From Solobacterium sp. (lineage in GTDB: Bacteria; Bacillota_I; Bacilli_A; Erysipelotrichales; Erysipelotrichaceae), in contig JAGAVW010000033.1 in the NCBI GenBank assembly GCA_017941735.1, positions 1 to 35,407 of the forward strand: DNA of 35,407 bases, in the 5' to 3' direction. The number at the start of each line of letters is the position of its first letter. Within the stretch, counting starts at the first letter, position 1. Positions 16,186 to 25,780 of this stretch are shown here, piece by piece. Position numbers and translations under genes: made by a program. The notes beneath the pieces are model-generated. The model saw only the letters and a program-made list of their open reading frames with translations. It did no database searches and was not told the DNA's origin.

Positions 16186-17376
16186 TTACCAATTGAAATA
16201 CTCTTTTAATAACTTACTGTAGTCTCCTTGGACGATAAGATGATGATTTCCAATGGAATTGGTCAAGAAATAAGAGACCGATTCATCTAAATGAAGGCGA
16301 ATTTGGGTGCGACAAAGATTATATTCCGAAAGGTTTTCGAGTAAATCGGCACCACTCACAAAATAGCGATTCATAAGTCCATCGGTCTTAAAGACCGTGA
16401 CACGTCCTTCTGGTATAACACCACGGAAAGCGACCCCAATTTGGGATTCAAAATGGGTCATAATCGTAAAATCCTTCGGCATTGATATTGGTAAGGTACA
16501 ATGCGCAAATACAATCTTGTTTTCTTCCACTTGAATCCAACTTGGATTAGCCATAAAGACCGTTTGGCCTGTCAATTCACCAAGTAAAGCCATTGAAATA
16601 AGGGCTGGGACATCCCCTTCGCAAGAGGCGTAAATACCTTCTGCATTTAATATCGCTAAAGCAGCACATCCCGTGGAATGCACCGTATCTAATAAGTCAA
16701 AACAACGTACCGTCACCCCATCTAGCTCATAGCGATCCACAATTCTTCTTAGCGCGCCATAGATACAAAGTGCTTTTTCGATTTCTTCTTTGGCGAATTC
16801 TTTTTGTTTAATTAGTTTGGTATATTCATTTTCTTCATACTGATTCTTCGCGATTTCTTCTAAGAATTCTTCCATCGAAACATCGATAATCGCAATGCCA
16901 TTTTTTTCATAGGATTCTTTCGCATCCACTTCCGAAGCAATCAGCCAATCCGAAGGTTTTCCAACACGCGCAAATTTCATTTGGCGCATTCTCTTTTTCG
17001 CTTGGAAGACTTTCGTTAGCGTTTCTATGCGCTCTGCCACAAAGGCATCCGAACCATGAAGGATTTCGGAAGGAATGTTACGACTACGCAAATAGGAAAG
17101 AATCTCCATGGATGCGGCTAAGGAATTATTGGCGCCGGTTGTGAGTAGGAAGATGGGTTGTGGGTATTGGTCTACATGCTCTAGGAATAGACTCTCCGTT
17201 CCCCCTCCTCCAATGAAGTGAAATAAGAGGTCATAATCTTCAATATGGTCTAAATCTGTGACCTCCATGGGGATTCCTGTTTTTGCGCTAAGCGTTTCAA
17301 GCCATGGATAATTTTGTTCATTGGCAATCTTAGCTGCTGCTGTACTAGATACATAATAAAGAACACCGATTTTCAT
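16186..17376 (-). CDS. L-fucose/L-arabinose isomerase-like protein
   Basis: The 396-residue protein resembles the FucI/AraA isomerase superfamily. The N-terminal part has a Rossmann-like start (MKIGVLYYVSS) and a glycine-rich turn FIGGGGTES. The C-terminal half has CEGDVPALISMALLGELTG, like the metal-binding region of fucose isomerases, and HCTLPISM. It is shorter than true FucI (about 590 residues), and the full Glu/Asp/His metal set is not certain, so it may be an isomerase relative of unknown substrate. GGAGG precedes the start inside the end of uvrB; the gap is five bases. Confidence 0.65.
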   Translation of the reverse strand: MKIGVLYYVSSTAAAKIANEQNYPWLETLSAKTGIPMEVTDLDHIEDYDLLFHFIGGGGTESLFLEHVDQYPQPIFLLTTGANNSLAASMEILSYLRSRNIPSEILHGSDAFVAERIETLTKVFQAKKRMRQMKFARVGKPSDWLIASEVDAKESYEKNGIAIIDVSMEEFLEEIAKNQYEENEYTKLIKQKEFAKEEIEKALCIYGALRRIVDRYELDGVTVRCFDLLDTVHSTGCAALAILNAEGIYASCEGDVPALISMALLGELTGQTVFMANPSWIQVEENKIVFAHCTLPISMPKDFTIMTHFESQIGVAFRGVIPEGRVTVFKTDGLMNRYFVSGADLLENLSEYNLCRTQIRLHLDESVSYFLTNSIGNHHLIVQGDYSKLLKEYFNW

Positions 17377-17381
17377 GCTAT

Positions 17382-19358
17382 TTAATCCTCCGCTTTCAAT
17401 TCGAAAATCATATCTCTGAGTTCCGCTGCTCTTTCAAAGTCTAACGCCTTCGCAGCTTCTCTCATTTCTTCCTCTAGTCCTTTAATCATCTTTTCTTTTT
17501 CTTTCACGACCATCTTAGAACGCTTCTTCAGATATTTCGCAGCCATCTCTTTTGTTTCTTTGCCACGGATGGCTTCTTCGACAGGTTTCACAATCGTCTT
17601 TGGGGTAATGCCATGTTCTTTGTTGTAGGCTTCTTGGATTTGTCTTCTGCGATTTGTTTCCTCAATAGCATGTCTCATGCTGTCGGTTATTTCATCCCCA
17701 TACATGATAACTTCCCCATTCGCATTCCGCGCTGCACGACCAATCGTTTGAATCAAGGAACGCTCACTACGTAAGAAGCCCTCTTTATCCGCATCTAAAA
17801 TACAGACAAGCGAAACTTCAGGAATATCTAAGCCTTCTCTCAATAAGTTAATTCCGACAATGACATCAATCTTCCCAAGCCGTAAATCACGAATGACTTC
17901 CGTACGCTCAAGGGTCTTTGTCTCATGATGCAAATACATGACTTTATAATCACGCTCTTTTAAATAATCCGTTAAATCTTCGGCCATACGGACGGTTAAA
18001 GTCGTGATAAGTACACGCTCGTTTTTCGCAATACGTGCATCAATTTGTTCGCAAATATCATCGATTTGCCCACGTGTTGGCTTTACGGTAATCTTTGGAT
18101 CTAATAAGCCAGTAGGACGAATGACTTGTTCAACCACTTTATGATCGACATGTTCTAATTCATATTCACCTGGTGTTGCTGAACAATAAATGACTTGATT
18201 CACCATGGATTCAAATTCTTCAAAACGCATGGGACGATTATCTAAGGCACTCGGTAAACGGAACCCATAATCCACAAGGACTTGTTTGCGTTGGTGGTCC
18301 CCATTATACATCCCTCGTATTTGTGGTAATGACGCATGGCTTTCATCCACAAAAAGAAGAAAATCCTTTGGAAAATAATCAAATAAATTCCATGGTCTTT
18401 GACCAGGTTTACGTCCATCTATATGCATCGAATAGTTTTCAATGCCCGCACAATACCCATTTTCACGAAGCGATTCAATGTCAAAGCGTGTCCGTTGTTC
18501 GAGACGCTCCTTTTCAAGTGGTTTTCCTACTTCCTCAAAATAAGCTAAGCGTTCTTCAAGTTCCTTTTCAATATCTTCGCATGCCCGTAGCATCGTTTCA
18601 TGACTTCGCGCATAACCACTTGCTGGAAAGATATTATAAAATTGATACCCATTCAGTGTTTTAGCCGTTATCGGGTCTACTTCCGTAATGCGATCCACTT
18701 CATCCCCAAATAATTCAATGCGAATATTAAATTGGTCTGTCCAAGATGGGGTTAACTCAATCACATCTCCACGCACACGCATCGTTCCACGTAATTGATC
18801 CACATCATTACGAGTATATTGTAAATCAACGAGTTTTCTTAATAATTGATTGCGGTCATAACTCTCCCCGACGCGAATTGTCATAAACATATCTTTATAT
18901 TGCACAGGATCACTTGCCGCATAAATGCACGCAACACTCGCTACCACAATCGTATCTCTACGTTCAATCAAAGAATTCAATGTCGATTCACGAAACATGT
19001 CTAACTCATCATTCACGGCTGCGGTTTTTTCAATGTACATATCACTTTTTGGTACATACGCTTCAGGTTGGTAATAATCAAAGTTCGACACAAAAAATTC
19101 CACACGGTTTTCTGGAAATAATTCTTTAAATTCAGAATACAATTGACCTGCTAAGGTCTTATTATGCGAAAACACAAGGGTCGGACGATTTACACGCGCA
19201 ATGATATTGGCCATGGTAAATGTCTTACCCGTACCTGTGGCTCCTTGTAAGACTTGTTGTTTTTTTCCTTCTTCAATTCCCTTTACTAATGCATCAATGG
19301 CTTGGGGTTGATCCCCGGTTGGGGAAAAAGAAGATACCAATTTAAATTCTTTACTCAT
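17382..19358 (-). CDS. uvrB: UvrB, excinuclease ABC subunit B
   Basis: From the ATG at 19358 the protein has 658 residues, the normal UvrB length. It shows Walker A GATGTGKT, the damage-binding beta-hairpin region around [20 protein letters not shown], the DESH helicase box, helicase motifs near the end of the second domain, and a C-terminal UVR (UvrC-binding) domain with [14 protein letters not shown]. UvrB loads onto lesions with UvrA and recruits UvrC. The start overlaps the S41 peptidase stop (ATGAGTAA) and has GGAG upstream; a longer frame to 19418 lies inside the peptidase gene. uvrA is not in the window. Confidence 0.97.
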   Translation of the reverse strand: MSKEFKLVSSFSPTGDQPQAIDALVKGIEEGKKQQVLQGATGTGKTFTMANIIARVNRPTLVFSHNKTLAGQLYSEFKELFPENRVEFFVSNFDYYQPEAYVPKSDMYIEKTAAVNDELDMFRESTLNSLIERRDTIVVASVACIYAASDPVQYKDMFMTIRVGESYDRNQLLRKLVDLQYTRNDVDQLRGTMRVRGDVIELTPSWTDQFNIRIELFGDEVDRITEVDPITAKTLNGYQFYNIFPASGYARSHETMLRACEDIEKELEERLAYFEEVGKPLEKERLEQRTRFDIESLRENGYCAGIENYSMHIDGRKPGQRPWNLFDYFPKDFLLFVDESHASLPQIRGMYNGDHQRKQVLVDYGFRLPSALDNRPMRFEEFESMVNQVIYCSATPGEYELEHVDHKVVEQVIRPTGLLDPKITVKPTRGQIDDICEQIDARIAKNERVLITTLTVRMAEDLTDYLKERDYKVMYLHHETKTLERTEVIRDLRLGKIDVIVGINLLREGLDIPEVSLVCILDADKEGFLRSERSLIQTIGRAARNANGEVIMYGDEITDSMRHAIEETNRRRQIQEAYNKEHGITPKTIVKPVEEAIRGKETKEMAAKYLKKRSKMVVKEKEKMIKGLEEEMREAAKALDFERAAELRDMIFELKAED

Positions 19359-20862
19359 GGAGTAGCTCCAATGCTTTTTGGAGTTGCGTATCTTTTTCGT
19401 GATTGGTATTAAAATCACGAATCACCGTGGAAATTGCGGTTTGATAAGTGACTTGATCAATATTCCCTGTTTCTTCTAAACCATAATCTTTTTGGAACTT
19501 TAAAATCACATCTTTCGTTCCTTCAGAGAAATAACCATCTTCACGATCTACTTCATACCCCAAATATGTCAAACATTCTTGTACTGCACTGACAAATGGA
19601 GATACTTGGTCTACGGTATAGACTTCCTCTTCTTCCATTAAGTAGTAGGTCGTGAATTTATCATAGGGGCTTTCCACTACAACATCAGGTTCAATCCCTT
19701 CCCCGTTAATGGATATACCACTTGGAGAAAGCCATTTACTCGTTGTATATTTGATGGCTGAACCATCCCCAAAGACATAAGAAACTTGTACCGTTCCTTT
19801 TCCATACGTTTTTGTCCCTACCACAGTCACATTAGGATATAACTCTTTCATCGCAATCACAAACGCTTCCGAAGCACTCGCAGTGCCATTATTTACTAAA
19901 ATGACAACAGGTTTATCCCAGATTGGTGTACCCATGGCATTTAGCGCATCTCTACTTCCATCCGCAAATTCTTCAATGAGCACTGTTTGATTATGATCCA
20001 CAAATAAACCCATCATGCTTTGAAGTACATACAAATAGCCACCCCCATCATTTCGTAAGTCAATGATGAGTTTTTCAATTCCATTTTCTTTAAAACGATC
20101 GATAATCTTACGACATTCGCTTTCGGATGTTTCCCCAAATTGCGCAAGTTCAATATAACCAACATCATCTAATGTTTCATAATAAGTAGTAGTTTGGAAA
20201 GGCGCACGTACAATATCAAATCCCACAATTTCACCATTACGTAAAAAGTCGATATGTACGCTTGTGCCTTCTTCTCCTTGTACAAGTGCTACGACCTCAT
20301 CTGAAGTTTTTTCTTGCACATTGACGCCATCTACCGCATAGATAATATCACCCGGTTGGATACCACTATTTTCTGCTGGTGCTCCTTCGATGATACGTTC
20401 AATCATATGCACGCCATCCGCAGTCGATAAAAATTGTACGCCAATTCCTACATAAGAGCGGTTAATCGATTGATAGAAGCTTTCCCGTTCTTCTTTTGAC
20501 ATGTATTCGGTATGATGATCTTCTTCATTTTGCGCCATTCCTTCAATTGCTTGGTCGACAAGGCGCTCTTCTACATTTTCGATTTCATGCGCGAAATACC
20601 AATTATTTTTCATTAAAGACAATGCTTCTTCTAACTTCTCATTACCAACGGCATTTGAAGCAACCGGTACACTACGACGCATCCGAATATAACCTACAAA
20701 ACCACCTAGCACAGCCACTAACAACAATAAAAGTACATAACAAAGGATACTGAGGCGTTTGTTATTCTTTTTTAAATCTTTTATTTCTTGTTCTTCAGGC
20801 CACAAGTGTCTTGTCACTTGTAAACGAACAACATCATCTTTTTCTTGTTTATTTTCGCTCAT
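19351..20862 (-). CDS. S41 carboxy-terminal processing peptidase (CtpA/CtpB type)
   Basis: From the ATG at 20862 (GGAG upstream) the protein has 503 residues. A short cytosolic tail and one membrane helix (about 37-59) put the rest outside the cell. A PDZ domain (about 140-215, with [13 protein letters not shown]) precedes the S41 catalytic domain with the serine motif [11 protein letters not shown] and Lys355 in [12 protein letters not shown] peptidoglycan-binding domain (about 420-490) ends the chain. Such proteases trim exported proteins or cut signalling proteins during envelope processes. It is the first gene of an overlapping operon with uvrB. Confidence 0.93.
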   Translation of the reverse strand: MSENKQEKDDVVRLQVTRHLWPEEQEIKDLKKNNKRLSILCYVLLLLLVAVLGGFVGYIRMRRSVPVASNAVGNEKLEEALSLMKNNWYFAHEIENVEERLVDQAIEGMAQNEEDHHTEYMSKEERESFYQSINRSYVGIGVQFLSTADGVHMIERIIEGAPAENSGIQPGDIIYAVDGVNVQEKTSDEVVALVQGEEGTSVHIDFLRNGEIVGFDIVRAPFQTTTYYETLDDVGYIELAQFGETSESECRKIIDRFKENGIEKLIIDLRNDGGGYLYVLQSMMGLFVDHNQTVLIEEFADGSRDALNAMGTPIWDKPVVILVNNGTASASEAFVIAMKELYPNVTVVGTKTYGKGTVQVSYVFGDGSAIKYTTSKWLSPSGISINGEGIEPDVVVESPYDKFTTYYLMEEEEVYTVDQVSPFVSAVQECLTYLGYEVDREDGYFSEGTKDVILKFQKDYGLEETGNIDQVTYQTAISTVIRDFNTNHEKDTQLQKALELLHE

Positions 20863-20917
20863 GAAAACTCCAATCGTATTATTAATTTTATCACGAACCA
20901 TCTTATCTTCCTATTAA

Positions 20918-20946
20918 AAGAGCTCCTTTGTTTCAAAGGAACTCTT
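20918..20946 (-). terminator. Terminator of the first adhesin gene
   Basis: AAGAG and CTCCTTT (20918-20929) pair with AAAGGAA and CTCTT (20935-20946), with one mismatch, loop GTTTC; TTTTAAT follows on the minus strand. It ends transcription eight bases past the stop codon. Confidence 0.8.
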
Positions 20947-20953
20947 CGCTTTA

Positions 20954-23900
20954 TTAAGATCTAGCTTTGTTTAGAAAGCGTATGGTACTACCCATGACCA
21001 CAATCGCCCCTAAGAGTAAACTAATCCATAACCAGTTATTGAAATCATCCCCTGTATATGGCACAGCTGGCTTATTTGGTGTAGGTTTCTTAGGTGTTGG
21101 TGTTGGCGTCGTTTTTGGTGTTGTCTTTTTCTTATCGGTAATCTTTAATTGATTCCCTTTTGCTGTAACAAGCGTATTTGCACCTTTAAGTGAGACAGAA
21201 CCATCTTCATTTAAAGTGAATTCAAAGTCTGCGACTGCTTCATAACCTTCTGGTGCACTTGCTTCGTGGAACGTATAGGTACCTGGTTCTAACTTCACTT
21301 CATGAACCTTGTTTTCCGTGGTCCATTCTGCTACTGTTGTGCCATCTTTTTTGATTTGAAGTTTAGCACCTACTAGATTTGCGCCGCTTTCATCCACTTT
21401 CACAACCGATAAAACTTTCTCTGTTGGTACATAGGTATTGGTGATTGTTAAACCATCAATCTTCTTGGTATAACCTTCTACATCTACTTCATCGACGGTA
21501 TATTTAATCTCTTTACCATCTTTGTATTTTGGTAATTCAGTAAAGGTATGTTTCCATCCACCCGCTTCATTCAGTGGAGCTGTTTGAACTTCTTCTCCAT
21601 CTGCCAAGAGTTTTACCGTTATGGAATCTGGACGCTTCTTAGCTGCGTCATTATTATCTTCCCATACCTTTGTGACAGAAATCTCAGTGGTCTCAGGTGT
21701 ATACGTATTCGTAATGTTATACGCAAATTTTTGGTCTAACTCTTCAATCTTATCGTTATCCCCATCTTCGCCACTATCTGCTGCATTCGCATCCGTAATG
21801 AGGCTTGTATAACCTTCTGGCACATTCACTTCAGCAACCGTATAAACAATCTGTTTACGGCCTCTGAATTTAAGTAGACCTTCAAATGTCCCTTTCCAAT
21901 TGTTTTCTTCGTTTAGTACTAATTTTTTAACAGTTGGAAGACCATCTCCAATTAGTTGGACCACAATCTCATCTGGGCGTTTCCCATCTTGATTGTCGCC
22001 ATCTTCCCATATCTTCTCAACAGAAACTTCTGTATAGAAACGATTGTACTTATTAATGAGAGTTCCTGTTGTATTGCTCGTATTAGAGGTATTACTTGTA
22101 TTACTCGTATTACTTGTATTAGAAGTATTCTCACCAGGTTTATACTCCCAATGGTAGAATTGATCGTATGCTTCTTCTAAGGTCCATTCAATAAGCTTAA
22201 CGGTATCTCCATCTTTGTAGTATTTTGGTAAATCTGTGAATTCAAATTTCCATACATTTGCTGTTTTATCTTCCGGTGTGAATGTTTCTGTGCGTTCCAT
22301 TCCATTAGAACCCTTGATGGTTACCGTAATCGAATCTGGTCTATTGCCATCTTCGTTATTATCATCTTCCCACTTTTTCTCAAATGGAATGGAAGTTTTA
22401 GGAACATTCGTAAAATGAACATTGGTTGTACCAGAAGCACTATCTTCTTCTACTCTTTGTTCAACAATAAAACTTTGTGCGTTATCTACTTCTTCAAATG
22501 TATAAACATATTCATTCCCGTTTTCATCATACTTAGGCACCTTGATTTCATTTCCAATTTGAAAATCTCTGCCATCAACAATTTGATATCGATAAATGAA
22601 CTGCCCATACGTATCGTAAAATTCACCGTTTTGAAGGATATTAAAAGTCAAGTAGGCTCCACTATATGGCCAATCTAAAGCATAGAATTGTTTCCAAAAT
22701 TGAATCTTTTTCTCCGCTGTATTTGTGATTGTTACAGAATCATAAGAGTTTTTATTATAATCTACAGGACTATACGATGCCTTATACCCATTAGGTACCT
22801 TTGGTTCCTCTGCACAATAAATATACTCAACTCCACCTCTGCTATACTTCTCTAGATTCTTAAATGTATATTCCCAGGTGTTGTCATCCTTAACTACAAC
22901 ACCTTCCGTTGTAGGAGAAAGGGTGATTCTTTGAACAAAATCTTTATAACCGTTTGGACCTGCTTTTCTATATAGCGCTATATTGAGCTCTGATGGTCGA
23001 TTCACATTTCCATCATTCCAAACTTTAGTAATTGTATAATCTCTATATTCTTGATTTTTATTCTCAACGTTAATGGTATATACCCCATCAACATTATCCT
23101 CAATGGTAAAGGTACCTCCGTTATTATATATAAATTCATCCGAAACATCTTCACCATTTAATTTGACAGATACTTCCCTTGTTGAATAATTTATTGCATA
23201 GCCTCCCTCATAATAAATCTCAAAATCTTTTTCAAATATTGCCTCATTATTTTCAGGTGTAACCGTAACTTTCTCACCGTAGATATCGATTACCGCTTCT
23301 AAACCAGGGTCTGCGTCTTCAGGCCATGCTTTAACTACTTTAATCTTTGCGGTTTTAGTGTTTGTAAAAGTAACTGATGTGTTTGAGGTATTTGAAGTAT
23401 TTACTACGGTTGTAGTGTTTGAACCTATCGGTTTATAACCATTGAAATCCGTGATTTCTTCAACTTTATATTTATAAGGTTCTCCTAATTCATTCGTCAC
23501 TTCCACTTGGACGACTTCTTTCCAATTATTTCCAGCGTTTAGTTTCACTTCCTTACGGAACACATCATCTCCCTCACGTGTAACAATAACTGTAATTTCA
23601 GGACGGGATTCAGTATTTCCGCCATCATACCATTGTTTCTCAATCGTAAGATCAAACATTTGTCTTGAAAGCGTAGCTTCTACGGTAATCGTCTTTGACC
23701 CACTTCTTTCAAAATAATCAAAGGAAGTCGATTCCTCATTATAACCAGGTGCGCTTACGCCTACCACAACAATCAACAAATCTTCTGTCGCTGTATTATT
23801 TGGTAAAACATAATGTTCTCCATCTAAAGTTAAATTTGCGAATTTTTCCGTTCCATTCTCTGTATAATGAAGCGTAATATTTCTTGGACGGTCACTTCCC

Positions 23901-24622
23901 GTAACCGTCACCCGATATTCATAAATAGAATCCTTATTAATGTGGATAACTCCTTCTGCCAGTCCTTCCGCCATTAATTCGTTTTCTTCGATTTCTTCTT
24001 CAACAACTTCTTCTTCAAGTTCCTCTTCTTCGAGTTTCTCTTCTTCTTTTTCTTCAACGACTTCTTCTTCCACAAGTTCTTCGTCTTCTTCTGGTGTTTC
24101 TTCCTCCAAAGCCGTCATTAAAACATCCGTTTCCGCTTCAGCAGCAACTTCACTTACTGGTTCTAAAACTTCTTCTTGTGGCTCTGTTTCTTCAACTGGT
24201 GCAGCAGTTTCTTCCGCAACAGGTTCTTCGACAACCTCTTCCACTGCTGTTTCTTCAACAGGCACGACTGCTTCTTCCACAACAGGTTCTTCAACCGGTG
24301 CAACCGTCTCTTCCACAGCAGGTTGTTCCACTACCTCTTCTTGAGGAGCTTCTTCAACTACCGGTGCAGGCTCTTCAACATATACAGGTTCTTCCACATA
24401 AGTTTCTTGTGGTAAAGCCGTATTAACAAGCTCCGCTTCTCCCTCATTGACCGGAGCTTCATATGTTTCTTCCACAACAGGCTCTTCGACAGGCACTTCA
24501 CTTACTTCGGTTACATCCTCAATTTCTTCATTTGCACGTACGATGTTTATGTTTCCATTTGCGATTAATAAGAATGCAGCGGTTGTCGTAACTAACAATT
24601 TCTTCAAACCCTTTGCGTACAT
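20954..24622 (-). CDS. Cell-wall-anchored Cna-B repeat adhesin
   Basis: The protein has 1,222 residues. A signal peptide (1-30) is followed by a very acidic Glu/Val/Pro region (31-216). Successive Cna-B-like domains follow, roughly 323-422, 525-635, 740-855, 863-975 and 981-1065, with the hallmark VTKVWED...TNT spacing, and a SpaA/pilin-type domain (1069-1165). Cna-B domains normally form Lys-Asn isopeptide bonds. Linkers include NTS repeats (407-416 and 832-851). A Thr/Pro/Lys stretch leads to the sorting signal VPYTGDD (1187-1193), a membrane helix and a basic tail. It should be exported and linked to peptidoglycan by a sortase not seen here. AAGGAGGG precedes the start. The ligand is unknown. 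Confidence 0.93.
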   Translation of the reverse strand: MYAKGLKKLLVTTTAAFLLIANGNINIVRANEEIEDVTEVSEVPVEEPVVEETYEAPVNEGEAELVNTALPQETYVEEPVYVEEPAPVVEEAPQEEVVEQPAVEETVAPVEEPVVEEAVVPVEETAVEEVVEEPVAEETAAPVEETEPQEEVLEPVSEVAAEAETDVLMTALEEETPEEDEELVEEEVVEEKEEEKLEEEELEEEVVEEEIEENELMAEGLAEGVIHINKDSIYEYRVTVTGSDRPRNITLHYTENGTEKFANLTLDGEHYVLPNNTATEDLLIVVVGVSAPGYNEESTSFDYFERSGSKTITVEATLSRQMFDLTIEKQWYDGGNTESRPEITVIVTREGDDVFRKEVKLNAGNNWKEVVQVEVTNELGEPYKYKVEEITDFNGYKPIGSNTTTVVNTSNTSNTSVTFTNTKTAKIKVVKAWPEDADPGLEAVIDIYGEKVTVTPENNEAIFEKDFEIYYEGGYAINYSTREVSVKLNGEDVSDEFIYNNGGTFTIEDNVDGVYTINVENKNQEYRDYTITKVWNDGNVNRPSELNIALYRKAGPNGYKDFVQRITLSPTTEGVVVKDDNTWEYTFKNLEKYSRGGVEYIYCAEEPKVPNGYKASYSPVDYNKNSYDSVTITNTAEKKIQFWKQFYALDWPYSGAYLTFNILQNGEFYDTYGQFIYRYQIVDGRDFQIGNEIKVPKYDENGNEYVYTFEEVDNAQSFIVEQRVEEDSASGTTNVHFTNVPKTSIPFEKKWEDDNNEDGNRPDSITVTIKGSNGMERTETFTPEDKTANVWKFEFTDLPKYYKDGDTVKLIEWTLEEAYDQFYHWEYKPGENTSNTSNTSNTSNTSNTSNTTGTLINKYNRFYTEVSVEKIWEDGDNQDGKRPDEIVVQLIGDGLPTVKKLVLNEENNWKGTFEGLLKFRGRKQIVYTVAEVNVPEGYTSLITDANAADSGEDGDNDKIEELDQKFAYNITNTYTPETTEISVTKVWEDNNDAAKKRPDSITVKLLADGEEVQTAPLNEAGGWKHTFTELPKYKDGKEIKYTVDEVDVEGYTKKIDGLTITNTYVPTEKVLSVVKVDESGANLVGAKLQIKKDGTTVAEWTTENKVHEVKLEPGTYTFHEASAPEGYEAVADFEFTLNEDGSVSLKGANTLVTAKGNQLKITDKKKTTPKTTPTPTPKKPTPNKPAVPYTGDDFNNWLWISLLLGAIVVMGSTIRFLNKARS
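22067..22129 (-). repeat. Tandem 9-bp repeat coding (NTS)6-NTT
   Basis: Seven 9-base units encode Asn-Thr-Ser six times, then Asn-Thr-Thr, between two Cna-B domains of the adhesin. Serine is encoded by both TCT and AGT/AGC, and threonine by all four codons. The unit keeps the reading frame, so copy change would only alter linker length. Confidence 0.85.
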
Positions 24623-24648
24623 AAAAAGCCCTCCTTAGTTGACATTAA

Positions 24649-24678
24649 AATATACCAAATATTCAATGTCACTTGCAA
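24649..24678 (-). promoter_or_regulatory. Promoter of the first adhesin gene
   Basis: The minus strand has TTGCAA (24673-24678) and TATATT (24649-24654), 18 bp apart, 26 bases before the start codon. The rest of the 178-base gap up to the glycosyltransferase stop is AT-rich without other clear signals. Confidence 0.45.
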
Positions 24679-24800
24679 TATATAATTTTAACTTTGGATG
24701 TAAGGGAATTTCCCAAAGATTTATATTTTTTCAGCAATCCTATATTTGTGTCATTTCATTCTCATTCAAATGTGTTTCAATATTGCCAAAAGGTTTAAAA

Positions 24801-25769
24801 CTATGCATTAAACATTCTTTTTAAAGTTAATTTGAACAAAGCTAGCCACATATATACGCAATCGCGATACATGCTATTTTTCAAAAATTTTATTTGAATG
24901 ATATAAGGGATTGTCATTCTTAAAACTCGATGTAGACATGTTTGATTCAATTTGTGTTGAATATCATATACAAAATTTAAACGATAACGAATAAACATTA
25001 GCATCTCAATATTTGCTTTTCCACCTAATTCCGGAAATGCTTTTTTAACCTTCTTTACGAATTTTTTTCTTTGTTGTAATTCGGAATATACCTTTTTATC
25101 AAATGCATCTGACAATTCCGTTAATGAGCCATGTCTTTGACAATAATGGTAGTAAGCTTGATTACCAATATGTACTATTTTCGTCGCATTAAGGATACAA
25201 TCTGTTACAAATGCAATATCTTCACTTACTTCACTTACGGGAAATTCCCCTCCTATTATTTTCTTTGAAAATAACTTATTACAAACGGAAAAACTAATAA
25301 CTTGATCTAAACACAATTCTTTAATTGCTTGTTGTGGGGTATAGATAGCTTCTTCGGTAGTTGTATATAAGATGATTTCGGTATCATCTAATAGTTCTCT
25401 ATTAACAGCGCATACCGCAATTTCACTATCCGTTTTCAAACATGCCTCAAGTAGCGCTTCTATCATATTCAAATCAATATAATCGTCCGAATCCACAAAA
25501 CCGATGTATTCTCCTTCGGCAATTTTAAAGCCCGCATTTCTTGCGGCCCCTAAGCTTTGATTGGGTTGATGAATCACTTTTACTCGCGAATCTTGTTTCT
25601 GACATGCATCACAAATCCTTCCACTATCATCGGTAGAACCATCGTCGACAAGTATCACTTCTAAGTTCTTATATGTTTGTAAAAGCACACTATTAACACA
25701 ACGCCTTAAATAAGGTTCCACATTATAAACCGGAATAATGATGCTGACTAACGGATTCACACTTCTCAT
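24801..25769 (-). CDS. Family 2 glycosyltransferase
   Basis: The 322-residue protein has a standard GT-A start: VSIIIPVYNVEPYLRRCVNS, the nucleotide-binding DDGSTDDSG, and the metal-binding DSDD in GFVDSDDYIDLNM. The C-terminal third is basic and hydrophobic and may touch the membrane. It follows rfbH by 11 bases, so it probably uses a product of the CDP-sugar pathway or builds the same glycan. Donor and acceptor are unknown. Confidence 0.9.
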   Translation of the reverse strand: MRSVNPLVSIIIPVYNVEPYLRRCVNSVLLQTYKNLEVILVDDGSTDDSGRICDACQKQDSRVKVIHQPNQSLGAARNAGFKIAEGEYIGFVDSDDYIDLNMIEALLEACLKTDSEIAVCAVNRELLDDTEIILYTTTEEAIYTPQQAIKELCLDQVISFSVCNKLFSKKIIGGEFPVSEVSEDIAFVTDCILNATKIVHIGNQAYYHYCQRHGSLTELSDAFDKKVYSELQQRKKFVKKVKKAFPELGGKANIEMLMFIRYRLNFVYDIQHKLNQTCLHRVLRMTIPYIIQIKFLKNSMYRDCVYMWLALFKLTLKRMFNA

Positions 25770-25780
25770 AAATACGAAAC

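Noticed and set aside
22067..22129. Phase-variable on/off repeat
   Set aside because: The unit is nine bases, so copy changes do not shift the frame, and units differ in sequence.
23940..24344. Plus-strand Ser-rich open frame
   Set aside because: It is the antisense of the Glu/Val-rich region of the adhesin; such low-complexity codons stay open on the other strand.
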